From Rhytidiadelphus loreus (taxonomy: Eukaryota; Streptophyta; Bryopsida; Hypnales; Hylocomiaceae), in the NCBI GenBank assembly GCA_947034895.1, contig OX344764.1, positions 50,449,348-50,513,347 on the forward strand: 64,000 nucleotides of DNA, read 5' to 3'. The translations under genes and the position numbers were made by a program. Shown here piece after piece: positions 50,483 to 62,762 of this stretch; within the stretch, counting starts at the first letter, position 1, and each line of letters opens with the position of its first letter. The notes below the pieces were generated by a model. The model saw only the letters and a program-made list of their open reading frames with translations, was not told where the DNA came from and searched no databases.

Positions 50483-53400
50483 TCATGACCCCGTAGTTGG
50501 AGAAAGAACCCCACTTTCCTCCCTTCTACTGGTGAACCAATTTCTGAAGTCATGAAATTTGTCGACCTTGATAGAATGTCGGATAGCCTTAAAAAACTCC
50601 AAATAATGGTAAGTGTTATGTCTGCACATCCCAACGCACTCCAAGCATATCAGTGAGGCATCCACGCAATGAAACCTCTATAACTAGCATCAGTTCTTGC
50701 ACAGAATGGGTACAAAATAAGACATTGACGTGGCCTCTGGAATCAAACCATTGACAGCCACTCTAACTTGTCCTCACACTGGGCATTATTGTCAGGTAAC
50801 ATGGTGCAACAATAGAGGACGAATGCGCATTAATTACACTTTGTGATGACTGGTGTTTAAGCAGAGGACAACAAAGAGTTAGCCAACCTCAAGTGGAAGA
50901 GATCAGCGTCATCCCTTCGCTTACACGCTAGTCATTAGAAAGTATGGTTAGAGTGCATTCATCCAGCAAATATTCATCTTTAGGATCACCAAGATAACTG
51001 AAAACCAAAACTGTAAAATCAGCTCTTCATGTGCCAAGTAACATTATGTAACCAGAAGTAAAACAATGTAGCAATGTATACTTGGGAGCCCGTCTGAGCA
51101 CAGAGAATGCACTTACATCTCTAATAAGGTTTGCGCCAGCATCTCGTGGGTGTTGATTAGATGGTTGATGTAAGCTCGGGTGTGCTTTTGACACGTGTAG
51201 CATTTGCATCCACTCACCAAGGGTGTATTGTCAAGCCTGCACCAAAGCCATGTGTTAAAAAACATAATTGAGTTTCCTCAGATTCAATCAACCAGTGAGG
51301 CAATTGAAACTCACAGATTCTGGAAGACTAGTTCAGTGGATTTGCTGTATCCTAATAAATTTCTAGAACAATATGCCTCTGACATTGATTAAAAATAAGT
51401 AACAGCAAGGAGAGGCATGTACTTGTAGGCAACAGAGCGTAGATTAATTTTTGCCGAGTCCTGACCACTTTTGGCGAGTTCTCCAGCAGGTGATTCACAA
51501 GGAAGATTTCTTGAAACATTTTCCATATCAAGGGGAAAGGTCATTGCATACCCTCCCTTCGTTAACATATATGGGTATCTGAGGCCCGTCAAGATTAACA
51601 GGTTCGATCTACATGTTGATGTCCGCAACCCATAAAACTAAGAAAGAAGTTTTTCTATTCACAACATCTAGAAAGAGAAGGATACTCAACTCTAGCTTTG
51701 ATCTTAGAAAACCTAAAAATTTGCAATAGATCAAGAAACAACGAAAGGGGAATTGTACTTTGAAGCAGAAAGGGAAGAAACGCACACTAGAAAATAAAAA
51801 CATGAGGCCAGGAAATGATCGATGAAGAAAATAACTTGTGATATGAGACATACAACTACAATTTCAAAACTTAAAGACGCAACATCGCCAATGAAGCTAG
51901 TGTCAAGGATACATGCTTTCAAAGAGATCAATGCCCGCCCCCACAGCTTGCAATACCTCTTCTGCAGATGTCAAAATTTCATCAAAAGGTACACCACAAA
52001 GGAGCTTAACCAAAGGAACAAGAAGAACTATTTTGCGAGATGCTGAACAAAAAAAAATTGATATCTCATAAGTTACAAGCCGAGTGTAGTAAATTTCACA
52101 CAAGACATGGACAGTCCCTTTAAGAGAAAGAGGGAAGCATACCTGGCAAACCAATTCCACTCACATGGCGAGGTTTCTCCGCGGGTAATTTGGCCTAAAG
52201 AACAATAAAGAAGTGCAAACAGTTCAGCTCCCGAGTGTCCAAGTTTAAAATACAAAGTCTATTTTGGAAGTTGCCAGTCAATTACAGTAACTTTCAAAAC
52301 ACATACCTATAGGTAAAAAATGTAAGGTATGATTTCTTCTTTCTATTGGTAAACTCTAGTCCTTCCTTGAAGCTTCTAATGATTTATTTCAACTCTATAA
52401 TGATAGGGAGGTAACTACTTTTGACCATTTAGGCACTTAGAAGTTAGTTACAACATTCAAAGACAACTTCACATCACCATATAAAACTCCAAGTAGTAAA
52501 CGTACAGTTACTGCTTCCATTTGCAGTGCACGCTGTGCAGCATCTTCGCCCATGCCGAAGCCGCCCAAAGAAAATCCTGGACACCGACAGCAAATGAGTC
52601 AATAGTTGTACTACCATTAGTACCATAATTCAAATTCCAGCATAGTCTTCTAAGCAATTATCGCCCAGCATGTGAGGCAAATGTCAGACTGCTTCTTTAA
52701 GCCCAAGTGCCCAGATGGCCAAAGTGGCTGTCCCATATTTTTAAGGAGTTGGAATTAATCATATTAGAAGTTTAAAGGAAGGACTGAAACGTACCAATAG
52801 AAAGAAGAAATCACACCCTATTTTTTTAAGTAAAGAAATGTGATCCGAGAGTGAGTAAAATCTACTAATAACTTCTACAATCTATTTATACCTTAACCCT
52901 TTAAAGACCATGGATTCATAGATTTAAGAAGACCATTTTGGTTGATAATACTATGGAAAGTATGATGTAAAAGGGATGCTTTTTTAAATTACAAGAATGA
53001 GTGAAGAACATTGCATGTGTTGGTAGAAAGGAAAGAGTTTTCGAAAACAAGTAATAATCTTCTACGTACCTTCAAATTTCTCTAAAAAAATTAGACCAAA
53101 CTATGGCTTCTTGGTCTTTGAAGGGTTAAGCACTTGGGGGTAAAGCTGTTGCTACTTCGATCATAATCACTTGACAAGCAGGTTGAATTCGTTGTACAAG
53201 CATGAGCACACTTGTCACAATCAACAATATCCATAAACGATAGGCTGAATAATACCCACTACATTGCGAGTGGCCGTTTGCTCTGCAGATCGAATCCTTT
53301 CCTCCATACTGGACGCTCCGACCACGACACCAAGGCACCTATTTCCATATTCTGCCTAGAGCCACAGCTTCTAAGTCAAATTTCCAAAATAGCAAGTATG

Positions 53401-55643
53401 TTCCGCAGTTCAGAAATTTGAAAGATTTCGATTGACATTATGCTGAAATTGAAACATAAAGAAAACTCAAAATTCAAGCAGTAGTTCAAAGCAAAAAAAT
53501 TACAATGCAACCCCCTCACAATACACCCTCTAATAAAATTTGACACAACAAAGAACAAGTCATCTGCAGATTATAGTTCGCCAAGAAGCCAATTAGAATT
53601 AGCAAAAAAATTTGGATAAAATCTAAAGAAATCGAGGAGATCTACTTCGTACAGTGCATTGATTCTTTTGGTAAGCGGCATACATGTTGCAACGAGAGGC
53701 AGTGGTCCAGCCACTGTAGAGTGCGGTCCACTGACAAGCGGTTACGTTTCTCAGTCACCCAGCTGGGAACTTCATCGGGCAGGCTGGCCCACAAGTCGGG
53801 TTTGCATGCGTTCACGACCTCCATATATTTTACAGGTCCCACCTGACTAACATTTCATTAGCACCGATCGGCAACAAGCAAAAAAACAGAATACAGCCGT
53901 CGTGACCCCAACTTACAATGCTCTTATTCCACAAGCCTCAACACACAGCATTATTATCAAACAAATAACCTGTCCTAAATGTCAACAATGTCAAAGCTAA
54001 TATTATAACCCCAAAGAGCCCAAACTCAAAAATACAAAGTCCATTCTAGATGAAACATATTGTCTATCGTTCCAAATGTAGGACATGATTTCTTCTTTCT
54101 ATTGACACACTTCGTTACCTTCCTTGAAACCTCCTAAATGACCGATTTCAACACGTGTAGATATGGAAGCAACCGTAACTTGGCACTCAGGGGCTAAAGT
54201 GTGGATCCAAATGCAAAGAAAGGATCAAATTACAAGTATCTCAACGTCATGAGATGCCCAAACTCATGCAATTCATGTAAATATATAAAGTGTTGAGGAA
54301 AGTGTACATACTATGCGCCGACCAGATGAAGTCTCAAAAGAAGCACCCAATTTGGAAGACGCTTCCCCTGATTCATCCATGACGCAGTCTCTCGCCACAG
54401 CAATCATCCCAAAACTAGTCAAACTGACTAACTTGTGAATTCCTCCAGCCTTAGCCACGATGGTTGATAATGGATGATCCAAGCTGCATTCACCAACAAT
54501 GTCAGCATAAGTAGCCACTCCATGCAGAGACTAATTACACTTGCTAGTTCTTAGAATGGAACAGAGGAGGAAGGAAAAAGTCAACACGGAAGTAGTAACT
54601 CGATAGGGCACAAAAATCACAAGTATATTACCTAAAATTGATCTTGAAATTCCAAGCAAAGAACTAGAAATTAGCAATTCCACTTTCAAACACAAACACA
54701 CCCCAAATGTCATGGATTACACTTCGAGCTACCATAGCATGCCAATCTTTCCAATCAAAGAAACTATACAAGGACCATAATAGTCCACATACCAACAATG
54801 CCAACAACCAGCCGCTTGCAATAACATTCGTGCATGGTACACCTTAAATCAGCTGACCTAATTAAAACAAAAGAAATGCACATAACAGATTGTCAGAGTT
54901 TTCTAAGAATATTCACTATGACTTTGCATTATGAGCACCGGAATCTCGTCCCCGAATTCCTAACTCACACTCCAGAGTTTTCAGGTCGAGTTTGAGAATT
55001 GCCTCTTCTGTGGTTCAAGAATGGAGGGCAATTCGGGCACCGCAGTTTGAAATCTCTACAAGAGATGGGATTTTGAGACACAAAATCAAGCAGGGCCAGA
55101 TTTGGAAACAAAATGTAAGAATCATCTGGCTGAAATAGCGAATTCAGACAGCCCCTCGAGATCGCTAGAAGACAACATTCCTCCTGAGAAGAAAATAGCG
55201 TGTAACCTAATATGGAGCCATACGATGATGGAGAAGACGATAGAACGATCAAATGGCTCAGAGAGAATGGAGAAGAAATCTCAAAAGCCAAGGAGAATCT
55301 TTTTGCTCAGTACCATTCACAAAAATGTTCCTGCAGAGGTCGGTCTATGCAAGAATAATAGGCCTAAAATCCCAAATAAAATTCCTACAGACCCCTCCCT
55401 CCCTTCCACCTTATCGTTCACGAATTCTCAACAAGCATCAAAAAAATCTTACAAGTGCAACGGAGTGAATTGACACGCAACAGCATCAGGATGTAGCGTT
55501 TGCAGCAGATCCGGGGGGATGAAGGCCGGCAACCCTTTCCTTGTGAGAAGTAACAAACTCGGAGTCTCCAGAGGTAACCCCGTTGCCAACTGCAACGTCC
55601 CGAGCCGTGCTCCCGCACTCCATGTCCGCACTGCAAACTCCAT
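50483..55643 (-). CDS. Queuine tRNA-ribosyltransferase accessory subunit 2 (QTRT2-like), 10 exons
   Basis: Minus-strand exons: 55643-55453, 54483-54312, 53842-53684, 53355-53256, 52576-52506, 52194-52143, 51961-51913, 51578-51423, 51236-51117, 50621-50483. All are GT-AG and in phase, giving 402 aa, close to the roughly 415 aa of the human protein. Recognisable TGT-family features include [13 protein letters not shown] near 39-51, [14 protein letters not shown] (about 135-148), [32 protein letters not shown], the barrel segment [20 protein letters not shown] then GIDLFES, and the zinc site C327-x-C329-x2-C332 with H358 (same 26-residue spacing as bacterial TGT). This subunit pairs with the catalytic QTRT1 to insert queuine at the wobble position of GUN-anticodon tRNAs; the animal enzyme localises to mitochondrial membranes. 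No QTRT1 gene is in the window. Intron 4 carries a TTAA MITE. Confidence 0.9.
52893..53129. mobile_element. TTAA-flanked MITE (229 bp) inside intron 4 of the QTRT2-like gene
   Basis: TTAA at 52893-52896 and 53126-53129 flanks termini CCCTTTAAAGACCATGG and, read inward from the right, CCCTTCAAAGACCAAG. It is the shortest family member and lies entirely within the intron between exons 4 and 5. Confidence 0.75.
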
Positions 55644-56482
55644 CTCTCCCTCTCCCCACACGAATCCCTACTAAACCCTCGCAAAGCTCTCGACTCCTGT
55701 TAATACATTCTTGAAGAAAAAAAAATCGGAGGAATGTAAGATTAAGAGAGATTCTGCGGAGCTCTATTGTTGGGGTTGGGGTGCACTTGCAACTGGGAAC
55801 TGAGGAATTGTCGGCGAGGTTTTCGGCGAAAGCTGTATCCGGCTGTGACGGAGGGGGCTTAAACCCTAAACCCCGGAAACAGAAAGGCCTTTCACCTCTT
55901 GTCGTTTGGGAAACCTTTTGGGAAGGACAAGAGCTTTTTTCCTTTATCGCTCGGCCTCTTTTTCTTTTAATTTTCGTTTCTTTTCTCCTCGGTTGCAGTT
56001 TCCGTACGTCATGGAGGAAGTGGATGGGGTCGGTGCCAACTGTACATCCGTACCAGTTACATTTTTTTTTTTTTTTTTCTTTATCTTTCCTTTGAAACTG
56101 GAGGGGATTACTGTAGCAAATTTTTAGTGTGTGTGTGGTTTTGCAACTAAGGGATGTACCCCCAATAATCCTTACTAATTACAATCAATCTTTGGGTTGC
56201 TTTACACTATGGTTGAGAAGTGCACTGGTAAGTCAAGAAGTTTTGGCCAAGACATGGTTATTTGAAGCAACCGGTGGGATGTTGGAGAAGATGAAAAAGA
56301 CAATAAAATAATTTCATAAGAAGTCTTGATCAGTTGTAGTGTAAACACCAAACAAGAAAAGTCTTTTAGAGCACTTCACAAATTGAAATTTAATTGGAGA
56401 ACTTCACAAAGAGGCGAGCTTTGCAATGTAGCAGAGGAGGAGGCAAACTAATGTTGTTTGAAAAATAAATAAAAATAAAAAT

Positions 56483-56558
<76 letters not shown>

Positions 56559-58084
56559 TGATGAAAAGACAATAAATGAAGTTAGAGTTCTTCAGAGGCC
56601 AAGTTTCTTGTCCAAGAAGTGAAGCTACCCAAGAACCTTGACTTCCAAAGAACTCTTTTACAAAATGTTACATAGGCAGCTATGTCATTTTTTCATCCAT
56701 GCTTGAAGTTCTCCACCTGACAAGTCATGGCCATAGTATAAACCTAAATTGGTGAAGAATGAAATTTCTTCCAATCACATTACTCCATTTCCCTACAATT
56801 CTTGACTAGTGCACTTATGCACTATAATGTAAAGCAGCCTTAGATAGTATTATTAAACACCAAGTATACTTTTGGTTCTAATTGGCAACTAAAAGAAGAT
56901 TTCAATGCACTTTAGCATGCATTATTCCCGGGGAGATCACTTAGTGTATCTATAAGTAACTATGTGTGTTAAAGTGATTTTTTGCCCCTCTATATACTTT
57001 TTAATAAACTATAATTTCAACCTAAAATTTTGAGCTTTGTTTAATAATGATTGTAGGTTTCTATTGCCAAAAATTCCCAATTCAAAAAACATGTGAAATG
57101 ATTTGTAGAATAGGTTGAAAAATGAACTAAAATAGCATGTTTTTCAACTCAAATATTTATAGAGAACACATTTAAATGACCATTGCATCAATATTCAAGA
57201 AAAATGAACTTTAAATAGAAAGTTATTTTCAAGAATTTTATTTTTATTTTTTAGAAAAAAATTTCTTATATAAAATAGGGGTGTGAAAGTTATTTTCACC
57301 TCTACAGTGTAGTTTTTTACTTCAAAAATTTGTAACTAATTATAATTAACAAATAAAATTATCAATAATTCAAAACATAAACTTCCAAAGTAGGAAAATA
57401 TATTGATATTTTTTTTTCCTCCTTTTATTTAAATTTTAGGATATAAGATAGGGGGTCCGAAATCTTAACGCACGTAGGTTCTAAATGGACACTCTAAGTG
57501 ATCTCCCCGAGGCATTATTTGAACTCCATATGAATAAGTTATGAAATTCCAAAGTATAGTTTGCAAATGAATCAAAAATCAACAATAGACCCTCTTCATG
57601 ACCTAATTGTGTAACTAATATTTAGATTGTAGCTAGCTTTCTAGTCAAAATGTAGGTTTGGCATTTTTGGATAGTGTTGACTATAGATGTACATACCTTG
57701 GCTTACGGGCACCCATAATAAATCATCACTACCAAAAATGCTACACTTACATTGAATTAGTATATCAAACTAAAATCCAAATATTGGTTGCACAAGAAGT
57801 TCATAATCAAAACATGAAAGCCTAGGAGAATCTATTACAATATGTTTCTTTTATACAAGTTTTTGCCACTTTGCTACAAAGAAAACATAAAGGGTTTTTT
57901 GTAATAGAATTTGTTTTTTTACAACATGGTCGGATTCATATTGTTTTTCGAAACCAATAGCTAAACTTTACTAAAGTATTACCTATGGTTTATATAGATA
58001 TCACCAAATATCACTAGAATATTAAACAATTAGCTACCTTCAACTGGAAAAAAAAATTGAATCATTATATTTTGGGTTTTGGAT
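55644..58084. other. QTRT2-like promoter, then intergenic DNA with a long AT microsatellite
   Basis: Immediately upstream of the QTRT2-like start (55644-56080) the DNA has genic composition and probably holds its promoter and 5'-UTR. Beyond that it is AT-rich without genes. Confidence 0.5.
56483..56559. repeat. (AC)n-(AT)n-(AC)n compound microsatellite
   Basis: About 66 bp of AT dinucleotide is flanked on each side by a few AC repeats. Confidence 0.95.
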
Positions 58085-59022
58085 CACTAAAAGAAACCTG
58101 CGTTTTTTCTGACAAGCCAATGAATATGGTTAGGTGTTTAGTTTAACGTCAGGCATGTCTACTATGGATGTCTACGAAAATCCGTCAAGATTGACAGGAC
58201 AAAAATACGAAGAAATTTGAAAAAACATGCCATGTTTTTAAAGCGACGTCACAACAAACATAGTCAAAAAAGAAGATAGAAGTGTGCCATGTGGTTGCCA
58301 CATATACAGGCGGGCAATGCCTCATAGAATTTCTTAAACCTAACCTGCTAATGATATGGCACTTAACGTCACACCGTTTGAAAAAATTAATATTGTTTTT
58401 AGCAACGTCAACATAGATGTCTAAAAGAATTTTAATGCTATTTTTTGCAATGTCCACTTACACATCTAAACATTTTTTTAAACTTTAGCTTAGACATACA
58501 TTGTATACAATATACCATACAAAAAAGGACATATAAAATACACCATATAGAATACATTGTACATCATACACAATACAAAATAGGCCATACACAATATATT
58601 ATATATCATATACAATACTTTACATCATACACCATAAAATAATACACAATATACTATACATCATACACAATATGTCATACATGGTACACCATATAAAATA
58701 TGCAATATATTATACACCATACACAATATACCGTATTGGCAATTATGCCAAATGGCCTAAAAAGCCACTTATTATAAATATATTGACATGACAAGACAAG
58801 CTACTTATACAAGTGTGGTGATAGGAGCAAAGACAAAGCATATGGGATATGTGAAACTTAGAGATTGTATTTTATGTGAAAACATTTAAACATCTCAATT
58901 GACGTGTTAGTTGATATTGCAAAAAATATTTAGACATCCTCTAAGACATCTCAGTTGATGTGCCAATTGACATTTAGAAGATGTCTCAGTTGGCGTTTTA
59001 GTTGATGTCTTCAAAAATAGTG
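58085..59022. mobile_element. Possible CACTA-type element carrying a minisatellite
   Basis: The left end is CACTAAAAGAAACC and the right end read inward CACTATTTTTGAAGACATC. Both ends are rich in an AGACATC/GATGTCT motif (left at about 58145-58170, right at about 58930-59010), which resembles CACTA subterminal repeats. No matching 3-bp target duplication is evident (gat / ttg), so the boundaries are uncertain. Confidence 0.4.
58495..58735. repeat. Degenerate minisatellite of ATACACAATAT type
   Basis: About 20 imperfect units mix CATACA, CACAATAT and ACCATA. A related tract occurs at 61510-61615, and the two are followed by similar unique sequence. Confidence 0.7.
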
Positions 59023-59045
59023 TTGTGTCTACAAATGTTTTTTTT

Positions 59046-59936
59046 CCTCTAAACTTAGGTACTTGTCCTAGAAATGGCAGTTTTGAAACATTTTTGGTGA
59101 AAGCATAGTCAAAAATATTTAGATTATATAACCTTAGGATCTTGCAATACACTAATTTGAGAGGATGTGGAAAAAAATTCAAAATTTTCCATTGTGTAGA
59201 TTGCAAGATATTAGTGTTTGAATTGACAGAAATTCTTTAATTGGCTTTCCAAAAAAACAGGCAGCTACACTTCACAAGGCCACATTTATATACAAAAATG
59301 ACCATATTGATGGTACTTCTTTGGATTCATTCTTCAAGGCAAGTTGGCTACATGCTTGAAAAATTTATGATCCTTTGGAATTGTACAATATATAGGAAAA
59401 AAATAGTAAGTAGAAAAAAAATAATGATTGAAAATACTAAACTGTCAACAATTTAGTTATAGAATTGAAAAATGTCAATTCCAATGATTTCAATGTTGCA
59501 ATAAATTTAATCTACATCCTGTAATTTTATTTTTTTACAAAAGAATTGAAAATTGAGTTAAATAAAGGACTTCAAAGTTTATTTTAGAGTAGCAAATCCA
59601 TAATTGCCGGTAAACTAAAACTCCTCATAACTTTCATCTCATTGATCAAAATGAAATGACTAAAAGCTTTCTATGCATATATAAATCCAGAAAACCAATT
59701 TCAAATTTTTATTTTAGAAATTAAGAATTTTTTAAGAATTTTTTGAGTTGCCCGTTAAGCAATGAAAATTATATACCATGTAGTCAAAAGTTATGAAATT
59801 ATTGTGCCTTAAAGGTCCCCTTTGCCACATGTTGTGTGAAAATTTCAAAGAAAATAAAAATAAAAATTCAATTCATAGTGAACTGCCCAAAATCACTATG
59901 TTGCCCAAAAATAGTGTTTGGGCATTTAGAGGTTAA
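59046..59936. mobile_element. TTAA-family DNA transposon, left flank decayed
   Basis: The left terminus is CCTCTAAACTTAGG (flanking TTAA lost to TTTT). The right terminus read inward is CCTCTAAATGCCC, with TTAA at 59933-59936. The interior aligns in reverse to the element at 12771-13705 (AAATGGCAGTTTTGAA, GATTGCAAGATAT). The small frame at 58907-59206 crosses its boundary and is not a gene. Confidence 0.6.
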
Positions 59937-60460
59937 AATTTTTAGACAGCGTCAACGTGTACTAGTTTAAATGTTGTTAAAGTAATAGTAGAAGGTTAAT
60001 ACCTACTTTTACAATACTATTATTTTACTACACCGTCAAGATAAATTTTGATTAATGAAATAATGAAATGGGACAAAATCTCAATTTGTAAAAGAAGAGT
60101 TGCCTCATAAAATTCTAAGTTGATAGCAATATTGTTTTTGAACATGTAAACAAGAATTTGCACTGGAAGTATTGAACATATGAAGATTGCAAAGTCTTCT
60201 AATATATTTGCAATCCAGTTATTTTGAATCCCTTAATAGAGAATGGAAAAAGTGCAACACATAATGGAAGTGAGTGCAAAGTCATTATTTTGTTTCCAAT
60301 ATTCTTTGTTGTTTGAAAGAAGATATGAATAATAACTTTAGCAAAAAAAATTATTTATTTGCAATACAGTCAAAAAATGAATCTTCAAAAATTGACAACA
60401 AAATATGTTTTATTATGAAGTATTTGGGAGCATAGAGACAAATATTTACATATAGTATAT
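59937..60460. other. AT-rich intergenic DNA, no gene seen
   Basis: No coding signal is seen between the TTAA element and the Mutator-like element. Confidence 0.5.
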
Positions 60461-61976
60461 ATATTATAAGGGGAGCACTATTTCTCACCCTTTTTATTGC
60501 GGCTATTTATTATTCTGGACCCCTGCTGCCGCAGCCTGCCATCTGCTGGCCCTGTTGGCCCCTCTTCTACGTACTGGTTGCATTCAATGCCTGGCACAGC
60601 ACATCCACGCACTGTTTTTTCCTACCTGATAGGATCTGCCCAGGGAAAACTTCAGTGTTTCGTCTGTTGTGTTCCGGCGTGTTCTAGAAAAGAAACGGCT
60701 TGACTTATCGCATGCATGGCCATGCGACGCCGCATGCATGGGTATGTCCCATGCCACGCATGCCTCTGTGTTCCCCCCTAGTGTTTCGTGGTGGCGGTAG
60801 ACTTCAGGCCTTCCCCTCTAGGGGTTTAGGGAGTTCACAAGAATTAAACATTGAACACAAGTGACATTTTCTTCAAGTAAACCATAGTTCCCTACCTAAG
60901 AAAGGAAATCATATCATGAACCCCCCCGAAACCAACATTTTCAATGTTGAAAAAGGTAAAAAGAAAAAGAAATTAGGACTTCAAACAAAAAAGAAGACAT
61001 ACAATGAAACACCAATAATAAAAGGAAAATAACTAGATTTTATTGTATGGTTTAGGGGATGAACAATATAAATCTGAATTAAAAAAATATAGAACTTCAT
61101 CAAATTATAAGAAATTTAAACCCATTGAACTCTTTGGGGCAAATGGTTTAAGGTTTAGGAATTGGGCCTCCATTATCAGGGGTCCATCCGGTTAGGGAGT
61201 GCAAAAGCACTTTCTAAGCCAAAAAAAATGTATAATTGGTGTGCCGGACCCATTCAATTCCAAACTCTTTTTGGGAAAATGGTTTTAGGAAACACTAATT
61301 GGGCCTCCATTATCAGGGGTCCATCCGGTTAGGGATTGCTTTCACACTCCTTAACCCAAAAAAAATGTATATTTGTGTATGCCAGACCCATTCAACTCCA
61401 AACTCTTTTGGAGAAATGGTGCTAGGAACACTAATTTGGCCTCCATTATCAGGGGTCCATCTGCTTAGGGAGTGCGAAAACACTCCCTAACCCCCCATAC
61501 AAATACTGAAAATACACCATACAAACATTGAAAATACACCATACAAACACTGAAAATACACAATACATTGTAATACACCATACATTGTAACACAACATAC
61601 ATTGTAACACACCACATTTATCAATAAAATTGAATGGCTTTAGAAGCCTTTTATTTTTATTTTTTACACTAGAAGATAAGCTATTTATACTAGTGGGGTG
61701 GTAGTAGAGGAGACAACCCTTATGGGATATAGAAAACTTAGGATCTTTAACCCGTCACTAAATTTTACATGGCAGGCGAGCAAAACAATGGCAACAGAAC
61801 ACTGGAATTTTTTGGGGGCAGGTACCCACGGGCAGAGGAACCGTTGGCTACCGTTGTCAGACCATGGCACGTAAACCCACACTATTGGGCCTGCTGCAGT
61901 TATATTGTGCAATACGAGGCAGTCCAATAAATAGCCGCAATAAAAAGGGTGAGAAATAGCCATTTCCATATTATAA
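60461..61976. mobile_element. Non-autonomous Mutator-like element, 1.5 kb, with 9-bp target duplication
   Basis: The 9-bp direct repeat ATATTATAA at 60461-60469 and 61968-61976 flanks an element of 1498 bp (60470-61967). The inverted termini share CTATTTCTCACCCTTTTTAT then TGCGGCTATTTATT after a variable GG-start, about 42 bp in all. A 9-bp duplication with long termini is the Mutator (MULE) pattern. The left third (60530-60800) is much more GC-rich than the surroundings and may be captured genomic sequence. The middle holds a 137-bp tandem repeat. No transposase is present. Confidence 0.8.
61125..61490. repeat. 137-bp tandem repeat, about 2.7 copies, inside the Mutator-like element
   Basis: GGCCTCCATTATCAGGGGTC recurs at 61165, 61302 and 61439 (exact 137-bp spacing), each followed by CATC-G-TTAGGGA and preceded by a CATTCAA-TCCAAACTCTTT block. 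Confidence 0.88.
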
Positions 61977-62762
61977 TGCATTATACTAATTTTGTAGGAC
62001 TTGTTAATACAATTTGTGCTATATTTGATGTACAACAGAAAATGAAGTCATTTCACAGCTTTTCCATCCATACATGCAAGGTTTTTGAGAAAAGATGCCA
62101 AAGAGCTGCCTCTTCTTTGTATTTTTCACATGTAGTTAGCATTTTACTTCAACCCATAGTAAATTTCAGTAACTTACCTGTAGTCAAACTGAAATCCTTT
62201 GCCAACATGGCAGTTACTTGTTTCTCAAGACGTCAAGAGAAACATGACTATGTTTTTTCTGATGTTCTCTAAAATATGGACATTGGACAGGACAAAAGCT
62301 TGTTATGACCCCAACGTTGACGTGTTTCTTGCAACATCCAACTGATTTAAGCCTCCCATGGCCAAAGTCCCATTTCTTTGCTTATGTTTTAAAAAACATT
62401 CTTGTTTCATGCTAACATCAAAAAAAATAGAGGCTCCTACTAGTGGGTGCATCTACAAACAATACTTTGAAATCTCATAGTTTATTCTCAAGGTGTCCAA
62501 ATAATGCATAATAAAGTGTGCTAGAATCTTTTTTCACTTGCCAATATAAGACTTAATAAAAAATAAGTTATATTTAATAGTGGTAATTATGGTTAGTTTC
62601 TATTTATTAGTGTTGATTATGAGTGCATTTACATTAATGAGAGCATCATCCACAGTAAAATATGAACACCTAAAAGTACCACTTTTTAGGTCCTACTATC
62701 TTGATGGTCGTATGACAAAAAAAATTGATAAGATTATCAACCCGATTATAAAGAAGTTCAAA
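61977..62762. other. AT-rich intergenic DNA, no gene seen
   Basis: The 107-codon frame at 61949-62272 begins inside the Mutator-like terminus and shows no domain. Nothing else is recognisable. Confidence 0.5.

Noticed and set aside
53126..53338. 70-codon minus frame reading [10 protein letters not shown]...
   Set aside because: It is the wrong frame of QTRT2-like exon 4. The acceptor at 53356 gives [20 protein letters not shown], which fits the family.
55418..55684. 88-codon minus frame overlapping the QTRT2-like first exon
   Set aside because: It is a shifted shadow of the real exon; the frame starting at 55643 carries the family motifs.
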